Source: Candidatus Harpocratesius repetitus
Lineage (GTDB): Archaea; Asgardarchaeota; Lokiarchaeia; Sigyniarchaeales; Promethearchaeaceae
DNA: 64,000 nt
Assembly: GCA_021498095.1 (NCBI GenBank)
Contig: JAIZWK010000001.1
Span: forward strand, 3,473,450-3,537,449
Reading direction: 5' to 3'
Of the stretch, positions 17,411 to 26,426 are shown in pieces (the first letter of the stretch is position 1; the number at the start of each line of letters is the position of its first letter). Position numbers and translations under genes: made by a program. The notes beneath the pieces are model-generated. The model had not been told where the DNA came from, ran no database searches, and worked only from the letters and a program-made list of their open reading frames with translations.

Positions 17411-18313
17411 ATGAAAAAATCAAAAAGTAAAAAAAAAAAAAGAAACGTCTTGTTTAAAAATAAATTAGCTGTTTTTCTGATTGCAGTTTTTATTTCCACT
17501 GCATTTTTCGAATTCCAAGCCGTTCCATATGCAACGGCACTTTCCACTGGATTAAAACCCGGAGATGTTATTGTATACGACTATACGGATACTGGTTCCT
17601 ATTTTGACACTAATATGTCTTTAGTTGATTTTTATGAATATAATTCGGATCAAATCGTGGAAAACATATTGGCGGTTAAAAATTCCGGAGATAAAATTGA
17701 AGTAAATTTTTTAGTGCAAGATGAGATTGGAGAAGAAAATCATACATTGGTTCTTAATTCGACATCTCCCATGGGTAGATTAATTATTCCCCAAGAAAAT
17801 ATAGGGTTTAATTTTTCTAATTCAGAATTTTTCAATTATCTTAATAGATGTTTGAACACAAATGAACTAGTTCTGGCTGGCATTTCTCCTGAAGGAAACA
17901 TAACTTGGGACTATGAAGTATTAACAAATGGTCATGGTTTTCAGATTAACGCAAATTATACGAATTATAAATATAATTGCACAGAGTATTATAATTTTTC
18001 CGTAAGCTTGTTCTATTCCAGTTCTGGGGTATTACTACGGAGAATTCAAGAATATAGTGTTAAAGTACCTCCAGATTATTACCGAAACGGCGCAATTCTT
18101 TGGGTTTGGATTAAAAAAACATCTATCAATGAAACTTTATCAACTTTTGAAGGAAAAGATGAACGTCCATGGGATCCGAACTATATTTATCCGGATAATA
18201 CTTTAGATGATGGCCAACAAAAACTGATTTCTCTTGGGAGATTTGGATTCATTGGAATTTTTGGAGTATCTGTTCTCTTTTTGATCAGAAAAAATAAATT
18301 AACAAAAAAATGA
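17411..18313 (+). CDS. Secreted, C-terminally anchored surface protein, copy 1
   Basis: The protein has a lysine-rich N terminus and signal sequence (hydrophobic core 'LAVFLIAVFISTAFF'), an extracellular domain of about 230 residues with several N-x-S/T sequons, and a C-terminal transmembrane helix followed by a basic tail. The start ATG at 17411 is preceded by TAGGAG at good spacing; the GTG at 17399 sits too close to that site. It is closely similar to copies at 22177 and 25043. Its C terminus ('DDGQQKLISLGRF...') differs from the IPGYN-type ends of the other two but matches the fragment near 26200. It has lost its upstream peptidase partner. Function unknown. Confidence 0.75.
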   Translation: MKKSKSKKKKRNVLFKNKLAVFLIAVFISTAFFEFQAVPYATALSTGLKPGDVIVYDYTDTGSYFDTNMSLVDFYEYNSDQIVENILAVKNSGDKIEVNFLVQDEIGEENHTLVLNSTSPMGRLIIPQENIGFNFSNSEFFNYLNRCLNTNELVLAGISPEGNITWDYEVLTNGHGFQINANYTNYKYNCTEYYNFSVSLFYSSSGVLLRRIQEYSVKVPPDYYRNGAILWVWIKKTSINETLSTFEGKDERPWDPNYIYPDNTLDDGQQKLISLGRFGFIGIFGVSVLFLIRKNKLTKK

Positions 18314-18325
18314 AGATGAATTTTA

Positions 18326-18636
18326 CAATTTGAATACTCCTTTTTTTTATTCCATCTTCTTAATTTTCATTTAATTTATGTATTTGAAGAATTATATCTG
18401 TTAAAGCGAATACAAAGTTTTCTTTTTAGATAAGCATCTTCTTTTGGATATTTTCCATAAAGTTTTTATCACATTATAAATTCGAATTTATATGGTAGGT
18501 CGCCCTTTAAAGCCCCAAACCAAGATCTTTCGAGATTTTGAGATAGAAACACCTTCTGGTGATATAAAAACGCTTAAAGAAATACTAATCTGCTGTCCAA
18601 TTTGCCATTCTTCTCACGTTGGAAATCATGGAACAC
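18326..18636 (+). repeat. IS-like repeat, copy 1 (311 bp, 5' end of an element)
   Basis: This block is similar over its entire length to 32418-32728, including about 165 bp of noncoding leader and the first 145 bp of the zinc-ribbon ORF. The shared left boundary (AATTTGGATACT-like) probably marks the element's left end. No terminal inverted repeat could be confirmed. Confidence 0.75.
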
Positions 18637-19000
18637 GAAAGCGAGGAAATACCCGAGTTCAAATTTATCAATGTAAAAATCCGAATTGTGCTTTTCTGAA
18701 ACACGCAAACCAAGGGAAGCAGTTTACGATTTATAGCAGTCTGATGGTAAATTCGATCGTAAATCATTATCTCCATGAAATTTTAGCGAAATTATTTAAA
18801 TCTGAAGGAAAACTGATTAATATTAGGAAAAACTACTCTCTTTCACCCAGTTTAATGTCTTATTTGAATAAAAAGACATTGTGATTGAAAGATTTAACTA
18901 TGAACAAAACAATCGAATCACTACAACAATCGGAGTGAAATCAGATTTTGCTAAAAAAAGAGCGAAAAGGGAATATTTTTACGCAGAAGTGAAATTCAAC
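18492..19000 (+). pseudogene. Decayed transposase with N-terminal zinc ribbon
   Basis: The ORF 18492-18884 (130 aa) begins 'MVGRPLKPQTKIFRDFEIE' and has a zinc ribbon (C-x2-C at 'CPICHSSHVGNHG', then C-x4-C at 'CKNPNC'), typical of IS transposase N termini. It stops after about 130 residues. In another frame just downstream (18885-19000) a further coding-like stretch, 'ITTTIGVKSDFAKKRAKREY', continues, so the ORF appears frameshifted and internally deleted. No DDE core remains. It ends exactly where the acyl-CoA synthetase scrap begins. Confidence 0.65.
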
Positions 19001-19104
19001 TATTTTTCCGTTTTTGAAATAAAAGGTCGGCTTCTTGTAATTGCCTGCGCATAACTTTACCTACTGCATTTTTTGGCATTTCATCGATAATTTCGAAAGC
19101 GCTG
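18996..19104 (-). pseudogene. C-terminal scrap of an AMP-forming acyl-CoA synthetase
   Basis: On the minus strand the frame reads 'EIIDEMPKNAVGKVMRRQLQ' and terminates at 18996-18998. This is the C-terminal motif of acyl/aryl-CoA ligases (P-K-x-x-x-G-K-[IV]-x-R-R, containing the catalytic Lys). Only about 35 residues remain, so it is a relic. Confidence 0.75.
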
Positions 19105-19140
19105 GAATGATCAAAGAAAATTATCAAATATATAATTAGT

Positions 19141-19192
19141 TCGATTTCTTGGATATTACATTTTTTCCGAAAAATTTTTATCTGAACATTAA
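19141..19192 (+). promoter_or_regulatory. Repeated promoter-like block, copy 2
   Basis: This block is nearly identical to 17205-17257. The core CCGAAAAATTTTTATCTG (19167-19184) again looks like BRE plus TATA. It lies about 170 bp upstream of the IS4-type transposase and may drive it or be part of the element's end. Confidence 0.45.
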
Positions 19193-19354
19193 CGATGTAA
19201 TTGGTTTTTTATAGTTTTTCTTGTCTTGAAATTTTTATAAAATCTTAATTTTGATTCAATTTCGGTAGAATTGTTCATATTTTATTTCTTTGCAGGGATG
19301 CATTGCAATTTTGAGAGATAAAGGGAATAATTTAAAAGCTAAGCTTTCTTACCC

Positions 19355-20665
19355 TTGGATATGTCTACAAATCTTAGGGGAAATCCATCGGCTGCCACCG
19401 ATATTGGAAAAATTACTCCCGATCTAATTAATCCGCAGTTACTTTTAGATATTGTGAAAATGATAGATCCTGTGATTTCCCAAAAATTGCCTCAGAAGCG
19501 AAGTGGATTTTCCTACACCATCTTCGTTTTATTTGCATGTTGTATGCAAATTTTAAGACTTTCGCCCCGACACACTTCAGAAATTTTCCAAGAAAAGTGT
19601 TCTCGCGCTCAAATTTCATTTCAATCCTACTCAGTTACCAAATTTTCAAATGGCAAACAACGGAGATTCTTCCCTGATCAACCTGCTCTTTCTCGATGTC
19701 TTCAAACCTTGTCTAAGTTAGATTTAGTTGAAGAATTTTGGAATTCTGTACTTTTAGCACATTTATTAATTCTCAAATCTTTGAAAATTATAGGTTCGGA
19801 TCTAAAGTTAATAGCAGATTATACTGATACGCCGTGCAAGAAAAATAAAGACGATCCTTATTGTTTCGGGAAAAAAGAAGGCAAAACAGTTCATCGTACG
19901 CTTAGTTTTTCCGTTATTTCAGGTGATATTCATCAAATGATTGCCAATTTCAAAATTAAAAAGCGTCAAGATAAACTTCCTTTATTTCACAATGTCCATG
20001 AGATGCTAATTTCTAACTGCTTTTCCATAAAATATGCTATGCTTGACCGAGGCTTTTATCGTAAAAGAATACTAAAGTTCTTTCAGCAGAAGCACATAAC
20101 CGTGATTATGCCAGGAAGAAAATGTGCGCAGACAAAACAAAAAATTATGAACTACTTGAATGGAATTGGCAAAAGATACTGCAAAGGTGTAATTAAGGGT
20201 AAATACGTAAAAAAAAAGGGGTTTTTACCCATTAAATTCGATCTTCTGCTTGTTGCTAAACGCAGATTTAATTTAAAAGAAATCATTCAAGATTTTAATC
20301 AAAAAAAGATCAGTGAACAAGTCGCCAGCAGCCGTATTTTTCCCCTAATTGTTATGTTCTGCTCAAAATCAGGCATAAAAACCCTACACGGCAACGAGAA
20401 TTATATTCGAGATCTTTATCGCCAAAGATGGTTAATAGAAATTGCATTTCGTGAAATGAATCGGTTTGGCATTGCACAAAAGGTGCAAGATCGCAATAGC
20501 CGGCTGAATACTATGGGAGTACGATGCTTTTTGTACAATATATGGCAGACACAACGATTTCTAATAAAGAAAAGCGATCCTTCTGCAGCAAATTTGGAAT
20601 TGAATGAATTTCTTGGAATGTGCTCAAATCATCGGTATCCATTATATTTATCATCCATGAATTGA
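19355..20665 (+). mobile_element. IS4-superfamily DDE transposase
   Basis: The 436-residue transposase is intact. The DDE residues are visible: Asp in 'LIADYTDTPCKK', Asp in 'YAMLDRGFYRK', and Glu in the YREK-like box 'YRQRWLIEIAFREMNR' (Y-x2-R-x3-E-x6, with N instead of the final K). An N-terminal helical domain occupies about 1-120. It lies between anchor copy 1 and peptidase copy 2, so insertion or recombination through it may have split the array. I could not define terminal inverted repeats or a target duplication. Confidence 0.85.
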
Positions 20666-20764
20666 AAGAAGTAATATTATCATGGAGAAATGAATAAATT
20701 AATCTTAAATAGAAGAAAAAGGATCAATTACATAGTGAATGATCTGAAAAAAAAAAAAAAAAGC

Positions 20765-22141
20765 ATGGCAAAAAAAATATGTTATTTTATAATCATAATT
20801 GTCGTATTGAATTCTGCATCAGCTATAAAAACAAGCGGAACAAGCTTAGAAAATACCAATTTATTGAATGGAAATTTGATTGGTTTAAGGTTAAATTTCA
20901 ACAATGAAGAGCCCATTAAAATCGATAATTCAGCATCTTTCAAAATCGTTTCAGATAATTTTTTAGATAAAGGAGTAGATATCTTTATTTATTCGAAATT
21001 GGGGAATTTTCTTTTTGATAACTTTGAAGTATCGGTAAAGAACTATTTCTATCAAGATAAAATTCAGAAATTAGATTTATATATTGAAAATTCGACTATT
21101 GGCTTCTTTGCCGAAATTCACCATCAAGCGAACTATGTAAGAATTGATTTTGCCTTTGAGTATAATTCCTCCCAACTTTCTTTCATGGGGTTATTTCAAT
21201 CATCAAATTTAGAGAGGATTTACTCTGAATTTAATCGAGTAACAGAAAAACAGAAGAATTTTATTTGCGATTCAAAAAACACTATCTTGGATATTAATCA
21301 GATTAATATGATATCAAAAAAAGAGTCGGAGAAATTTCTAAACAGCATTCATTTCCAATATCTAAATCCTAGTGGTTTTGGAGAATCATTAAAAAGTGAT
21401 GGAAGCTCGTTGCTATGTTGACGACCGCCTCAAGCATCAGGTTTAGTCATTAGAGATTATATGATTATTCATCAAAGTGGGGGAACTTACAAAATTGGAA
21501 ATGATGATTTTCCTATAGACATTGTAAATTATATGGAATCGAATCCCAATGTTGATATAGATGTCGGAATTGCTCGAATCGGGCCTTCAGAAAGCCAAAT
21601 AAAAAGTGATCTTCAATATTATAACAAGGATACTGAATATTTTGGATCTTTGCGAACAATTAGGAATATTGTTGCTTATGAATGGTTTGGCCATGGAGGC
21701 TCAAATCGTGAATGGATAATTCAGCAAGAAGTATATGACTATAAATTTCAATTGTATATATGGCAAGAAGTAGGTAGGATTTATCCTGATGAAATTTCAT
21801 CCCTCTGGGGTGATTCATCTTCAGGAAATTATGTTTACCATGTTTTTATGGATAATGCAATAATTCTAGCATTTGCCTGTCAAAATTGGGGAACAACATT
21901 ATCTTCCACACCAAACATGGGATCAGCATTTGTATATGATGGATATGCATCCAGTTGGGTTGGTTTTACAATAGATTTGCCCCAAACCAGCACTGATGAT
22001 TGTTCAGAAACATTTTGGTATGCTTTTTGCAACAATGGAGCGGATGTCGAGGATGCAACAATTGCGATGTGTGATCTTTATCTTGATTTTGAATATGGAG
22101 ATAATTGTGGTATTTATGGTTCTATTTCACAAAAATTATAA
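20765..22141 (+). pseudogene. Clan-CD (gingipain/caspase-like) cysteine peptidase, copy 2, interrupted by TGA
   Basis: Two open segments lie in one frame, separated by a single TGA at 21419-21421 (codon 219 from the ATG at 20765). Together they align along their length with the intact gene at 23639. Upstream: signal peptide ('CYFIIIIVVLNSASA') and a beta-rich prodomain-like part. Downstream: peptidase part with 'EWFGHGGSNREW' (His310) and 'LAFACQNWG' (Cys372) as the predicted His/Cys dyad. I prefer ATG 20765, which matches the homologue; an upstream ATG at 20690 adds a 25-residue basic extension. It is most simply a nonsense mutation; stop readthrough is not excluded. Confidence 0.7.
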
Positions 22142-22176
22142 ATGAATAAAGGAAAATTATAGGAGTGAAAATTATC

Positions 22177-23085
22177 ATGAAAAAATCAAAAAGTAAAAAA
22201 AAAGAAAGAAACGTCTTGTTTAAAAATAAATTAGCTGTTTTTCTAATTGCAGTTTTTATTTCCAATGCATTTTTTGAATTCCAAGCCGTTCCATATGCAA
22301 CGGCACTTTCCACTGGATTAAAACCCGGAGATGTTATTGTATACGATTATACGGATACTAGTTCCTATTTTGACACTAATATGTCTTTAGTTGATTTTTA
22401 TGAACATATTTCGACCCAAATCGTGGAAAACATATTGGCGGTTAAAAATTTCGAAGATAAAATTGAAATAGATTTTAAATTGCAATTACCATATGAGAAT
22501 AAGGAAGAAAATCATACATGGGTTCTTAATTCGACTCTTTACTTAGGTAGCTCTCCTATTCCCCAAGAAAATATAGGGTTTAATTTTTCTGATTCAGAAT
22601 TTTTCAATTATCTTAATAGATGTTTGAACATAAATGAACTAGTTCTGGCTGGCATTTCTCCTGAAGGAAACATAACTTGGGATTATGAAGTATTAACAAA
22701 TGGTCTTGGATTTCAGATTAACGCAAATTATACGAATTATAAATATAATTACACAAAGTATTACAATTTTTCCGTGAGCTTGTTCTATTCCAGTTCTGGG
22801 GTATTACTGCGGAGAATTCAAGAATTTAGTGTTAAAGTACCTCCAGATTATTATCAAGACGGCGCAATTCTTTGGGTTTGGAGTAAAAAAACATCTATCA
22901 ATGTAACTTTATCTAATTTTGACGGTAAAGATGAACGTCCTTGGGATCCGAATTATACTTATCCTAGTGATATTTCAGAAAACGGAAACATTCCCGGTTA
23001 TAATTTAGGCATTTTTATAGGAATTATGTTTACCGCTTCACTCTTCATTATAAGAAAGCGAAAACACAAGTATTACAACGATTGA
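22177..23085 (+). CDS. Secreted, C-terminally anchored surface protein, copy 2
   Basis: About 302 residues: basic N terminus, signal sequence, extracellular domain with N-x-S/T sequons, and a C terminus of 'IPGYN' motif, transmembrane helix and 'RKRKHKYYND'. That tripartite end resembles archaeal CTERM-type sorting signals (e.g. PGF-CTERM). The start follows the same TAGGAG site as copy 1 (ATG 22177 preferred over GTG 22165). Its first 240 residues are nearly identical to copy 1 while its last 60 are nearly identical to copy 3, so it is a recombinant. It lies 35 nt after the peptidase stop, hence co-transcribed. Confidence 0.78.
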   Translation: MKKSKSKKKERNVLFKNKLAVFLIAVFISNAFFEFQAVPYATALSTGLKPGDVIVYDYTDTSSYFDTNMSLVDFYEHISTQIVENILAVKNFEDKIEIDFKLQLPYENKEENHTWVLNSTLYLGSSPIPQENIGFNFSDSEFFNYLNRCLNINELVLAGISPEGNITWDYEVLTNGLGFQINANYTNYKYNYTKYYNFSVSLFYSSSGVLLRRIQEFSVKVPPDYYQDGAILWVWSKKTSINVTLSNFDGKDERPWDPNYTYPSDISENGNIPGYNLGIFIGIMFTASLFIIRKRKHKYYND

Positions 23086-23260
23086 TTATTCATTTTCTTT
23101 CTTTTTTCAATATTGCCTATATTAATAAATTTCTAAGTCAGTTTGGTAAAATTTTTATTTTTTATAGAAATCAGTTAAAAAATATCGGTTATATCAATAA
23201 CATAAATCTGGATTAACAAGATTTTATGATTTTCCGGTAAAAGAACGACGAAATTCTAAA

Positions 23261-23494
23261 ATGGAGCAAAAATTTGGTCAAGAGAAATCAAATTTCATCC
23301 AACGCAGTGGGAAGGCAAATATAAGCAGTCAAATTCGTGTTAGAAGGATATTTAAATTAAAAATTCAAAATACATCGCTTTCTGAAATAGAATCATACAT
23401 AGATTCTCCTGAACGTTCATATTCTCGAGACAAGATACATCAAAGATTAACAATGCTAAAAGAAAGGCAAGAATTTGAAAAAAAATCTTACTAA
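23261..23494 (+). CDS. Small hypothetical protein
   Basis: The 77-residue ORF is basic and probably helical, with 'SLSEIESYIDSPERSYSRDKIHQRL' style helix-turn-helix potential. No family is recognised, and no strong Shine-Dalgarno precedes it. It sits between two peptidase/anchor units and could be noncoding. Confidence 0.3.
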   Translation: MEQKFGQEKSNFIQRSGKANISSQIRVRRIFKLKIQNTSLSEIESYIDSPERSYSRDKIHQRLTMLKERQEFEKKSY

Positions 23495-23599
23495 TTTCCC
23501 AATTGATTTTTCACTTTTCACAAGTTCAATCATAAAGATATCATAAAAAAATCAACCAACTTTGCGAGAACAATTATCTGTTTTAACTATAGGAGAAAG

Positions 23600-23617
23600 C
23601 AAAAACTTTATAAATAT
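23600..23617 (+). promoter_or_regulatory. BRE/TATA promoter of peptidase copy 3
   Basis: GCAAAAACTTTATAAATA contains a BRE-like A-rich part and a consensus TATA box (23608-23616). Its centre is about 27 nt before the ATG at 23639, which implies a leaderless mRNA and starts the peptidase-anchor transcript here. Confidence 0.55.
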
Positions 23618-23638
23618 AAGAAAATAAAAAAAAAAAAC

Positions 23639-25012
23639 ATGACAAAAAGAGAAATATGTTATTTAATAATCTTATTTGTCGTTTTTATTTCCGCTTCAAC
23701 TTTAAAAACCAATGGAATAAACGTAGAAAATTCCACTTTACTAAATGGGAACCTTATCGGTTATAGATTAAATTTAAATGATGAACAACCTATGAAAATA
23801 GATAGTGAAGCATCATTTAATATTATCTTGGATAATTTTCAAGAAAAAAAAGTATGGATATTTTTTTATTCTCGATTCGGTGATTTTATATTTGATAATT
23901 TTGAATTATCTATCAAGAATTATTTATATCAAGGAAAAATCCAAAAATTCGATTTATATATTGAAAACTCAAGTATGGGTTTTTTTGCAGAAATTCATCA
24001 TCAGGCAAATTATTTAAGAATTGATTTTGCATTTGAAAAAAATGAATCTCAATTTTCATTCATGGGTTTATCTCAGTCAAATAATTTAGAAGGATTTTGT
24101 TCAATTTTTAATCAATTATCGCCGAATAAGGAACAAGTGTTATGTAAAAAAAAAAGTATTAATCTAGATCTTAATCAGATTAAACTGTTATCAAAAAAAG
24201 AGTCTGAAAATTTTATAAATAGTATTAATTTTCATAGATTCAATGACCTTAACCATGATTTATCCAAAGGTGGCAATACTCAACTAATTAAACAAAAACC
24301 TCGGGTTTCGGGTTACACAATTACAAAAGATATGATTATTCATCAAAGTGGGGGAACTGCAGAAATTGTAAATGATGATTTTCCAATAAACATTGTAAAT
24401 TATATGGAATCTAATCCCAATGTTGATATAGAGGTCGGAATTGCTCGAATCGGGCCGTCAGAAAGCCAAATAAAAAGTGATCTCCAGTATTATAATAAAG
24501 ATACAGAATATTGCTATTCAATTAGATCTATACGCGATATTGTTGCTTATGAGTGGTTCGGTCATGGTGGTTCAAACCGTGAATGGATAATTCAACAAGA
24601 GACATATGACTATAATATTGGATGGTATGAATGGCAAGAAGTTGGTAGAATTTATCCATCTGAAATTACTTCTCTTTGGGGTGATTCATCCTCAGGAAAT
24701 TATAATTATCATGTTTTTATGGATAATGCAATAATTTTGACATTCGCATGTCAGAATTGGGGAACAACATTATCTACAAACCCGATTATGGGGTCCGCAT
24801 TTGTAGATGATGGTTATGCATCCAGTTGGGTTGGTTTTACTATAGATCTACCGCAAGATATCACCGATGATTGTTCGGAAGCGTTTTGGTATGAATTTTG
24901 TTCGATCGGAAAAAATGTAGAGGACGCAACAATCGCTTTATGCGATATTTCAACAATTTTTAGTTATGGAGTCAATTGTGGAATTTATGGTTCTATTTCA
25001 CAAACATTATAA
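23639..25012 (+). CDS. Secreted clan-CD (gingipain/caspase-like) cysteine peptidase, copy 3 (intact)
   Basis: 457 residues: signal peptide (about 1-22, 'CYLIILFVVFISAS'), a beta-rich N-terminal part (about 25-225), and a C-terminal domain (about 240-457). That domain has 'EWFGHGGSNREW' (His309) and 'LTFACQNWG' (Cys371), followed by 'MGSAFVDDGYASSWVGF'. In gingipains and other clan CD peptidases the same order occurs: hydrophobic strand-x-GHG, then hydrophobic strand-AC, then a G-x-x-F-x-x-G-A/S strand. The dyad would attack peptide bonds outside the cell; the N-terminal part may be a prodomain. It is followed 30 nt later by an anchored surface protein. The family call is by motif only. Confidence 0.62.
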   Translation: MTKREICYLIILFVVFISASTLKTNGINVENSTLLNGNLIGYRLNLNDEQPMKIDSEASFNIILDNFQEKKVWIFFYSRFGDFIFDNFELSIKNYLYQGKIQKFDLYIENSSMGFFAEIHHQANYLRIDFAFEKNESQFSFMGLSQSNNLEGFCSIFNQLSPNKEQVLCKKKSINLDLNQIKLLSKKESENFINSINFHRFNDLNHDLSKGGNTQLIKQKPRVSGYTITKDMIIHQSGGTAEIVNDDFPINIVNYMESNPNVDIEVGIARIGPSESQIKSDLQYYNKDTEYCYSIRSIRDIVAYEWFGHGGSNREWIIQQETYDYNIGWYEWQEVGRIYPSEITSLWGDSSSGNYNYHVFMDNAIILTFACQNWGTTLSTNPIMGSAFVDDGYASSWVGFTIDLPQDITDDCSEAFWYEFCSIGKNVEDATIALCDISTIFSYGVNCGIYGSISQTL

Positions 25013-25042
25013 AAAAATTTTTTCAAAGGAGGAAATTTAAAA

Positions 25043-25945
25043 GTGAAAAGTCAAAAAATAAAAAAAAAAAGATTTCAACTCTCGAAATATTCGATCATAT
25101 TTTTAATAAGTGCATTTATTTTTTTTCCTATATTTTACGAATTACATGCCATTCCATACGCATCGGCATTTTCTACAGGATTGAAGCCGGGAGATGTTAT
25201 CGTGGATGAATTTATAGATATGAATTCTTATTACGATTCAAATATGACATTACTTGATTTTTACATAGATCAGAAGAAGATGACAACAAATATTACAGAT
25301 ATTAGATATTTGAACGAAAACATTGAAATTCACCTTGTATACCGAGATCTTATTATGGAAAAAGACGAAATCGGCGTTGTTATCATTAATTCGTCCCTAC
25401 CTCTGGGAACTGCTTATATCCCCCAAGAATATATCGGGTTCAATTTTTCCGATTCAGCATTTCTTGACTATATTAATTTTTATTTCGAGCATAGAATTAT
25501 GGAAGATGATCGCCCTGAAGGAAATTTTACTTGGAATCATGAAATATTGGCAAAAGGTCTCGGTTTTCGGATTAATGCGAATTATACGAATTATAAATTT
25601 AATTGCACAAAAGAATACAATTTAACTGTAAGTTTGTATTATTCCCGTTCTGGAGTTTTACTGCGGAGAATTGAAGAATTGCGGATTAAATTACCGCCTA
25701 ATTATAATTATAGTATTGACAATACAGTACTTATTGTTTCGAATAAAAACACATTTATCAATTCCACTTTATCTAATTTTGACGGTAAAGATGAACGTCC
25801 TTGGGATCCAAATTATACTTATCCAAGTGTTATTTCAGAAAACGAAAACATTCCCGGTTATAATATAGGCATTTTTATAGGATTTGTGTGTACCGCTTCA
25901 CTCTTCATTATAAGAAAGCGAAAACACAAATATTACAACGATTGA
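25043..25945 (+). CDS. Secreted, C-terminally anchored surface protein, copy 3
   Basis: 300 residues, GTG start with a strong AAAGGAGG 11 nt upstream. Layout: basic N terminus, signal sequence, conserved 'STGLKPGDVIV' start of the mature domain, many N-x-S/T sites, then 'ERPWDPNYTYPS', 'IPGYN', a transmembrane helix and RKRKHKYYND. About half of the positions in the ectodomain differ from copies 1 and 2, whereas the last 60 residues and the 3' flank are almost identical to copy 2. It is coupled to the intact peptidase and may be its substrate, inhibitor or cell-surface tether (inference). Confidence 0.78.
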   Translation: MKSQKIKKKRFQLSKYSIIFLISAFIFFPIFYELHAIPYASAFSTGLKPGDVIVDEFIDMNSYYDSNMTLLDFYIDQKKMTTNITDIRYLNENIEIHLVYRDLIMEKDEIGVVIINSSLPLGTAYIPQEYIGFNFSDSAFLDYINFYFEHRIMEDDRPEGNFTWNHEILAKGLGFRINANYTNYKFNCTKEYNLTVSLYYSRSGVLLRRIEELRIKLPPNYNYSIDNTVLIVSNKNTFINSTLSNFDGKDERPWDPNYTYPSVISENENIPGYNIGIFIGFVCTASLFIIRKRKHKYYND

Positions 25946-26056
25946 TTATTCATTTTCCTTCTTTTTTCAATATTGCCTATATTAATAAATTTCAAAGCCG
26001 ATATTAACAAATTTTTAAGCCTATATTAATAAATTTTAAATAATGGAAGCGTCCGC

Positions 26057-26329
26057 TTGATAAATGAAAGTGATTTGAACCAAATGGTCAAAATCTGGAA
26101 TGATTTTCCAGAATTTTTTACATCTCCAGGCAGAACTCATACTTTAGAAACATTAAAAACTTGGTTTCAAAACCTACATCAAGATTATCATGATTATTAT
26201 GGATATTTTTCAACAAATAATACTGTAGATGATGGCCAGCAAAAACTGATTTCTCTCGGGAGATTTAAATTCATTGGAATTTCAAGAATAATTGTTCTCT
26301 TATTGATCAGAAAGAAAAATTCGCTTTAA
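26057..26329 (+). pseudogene. Fusion remnant ending in an anchor-protein C terminus
   Basis: The last 40 codons ('DDGQQKLISLGRF', then a hydrophobic helix and basic end) match the C terminus of anchor copy 1 at 18197-18300. The first 50 codons ('LNQMVKIWNDFPEFF', 'TLETLKTWFQNL') are unrelated and soluble, with no signal sequence. It looks like the 3' remainder of a further array member joined to other sequence. The start (TTG at 26057) is uncertain. Confidence 0.6.
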
Positions 26330-26426
26330 GTGCTTTTTTCTCTTTTCAGAACTAATATCTTGCAGAAAAAACCAAAAAGTCTTAATAATGAAATTTGCCT
26401 AAATCCTCTCTTATAAAAATGTAAAA

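Noticed and set aside
17254-17547. Minus-strand hydrophobic ORF opposite the first anchor gene, also present at 22122-22313
   Set aside because: Antisense shadow of the signal-peptide region; its repetition only reflects the duplication of the anchor genes.
21419-21421. Selenocysteine codon in peptidase copy 2
   Set aside because: The aligned position in the intact copy is not Cys or Sec, and no SECIS-like hairpin was evident; a nonsense mutation is simpler.
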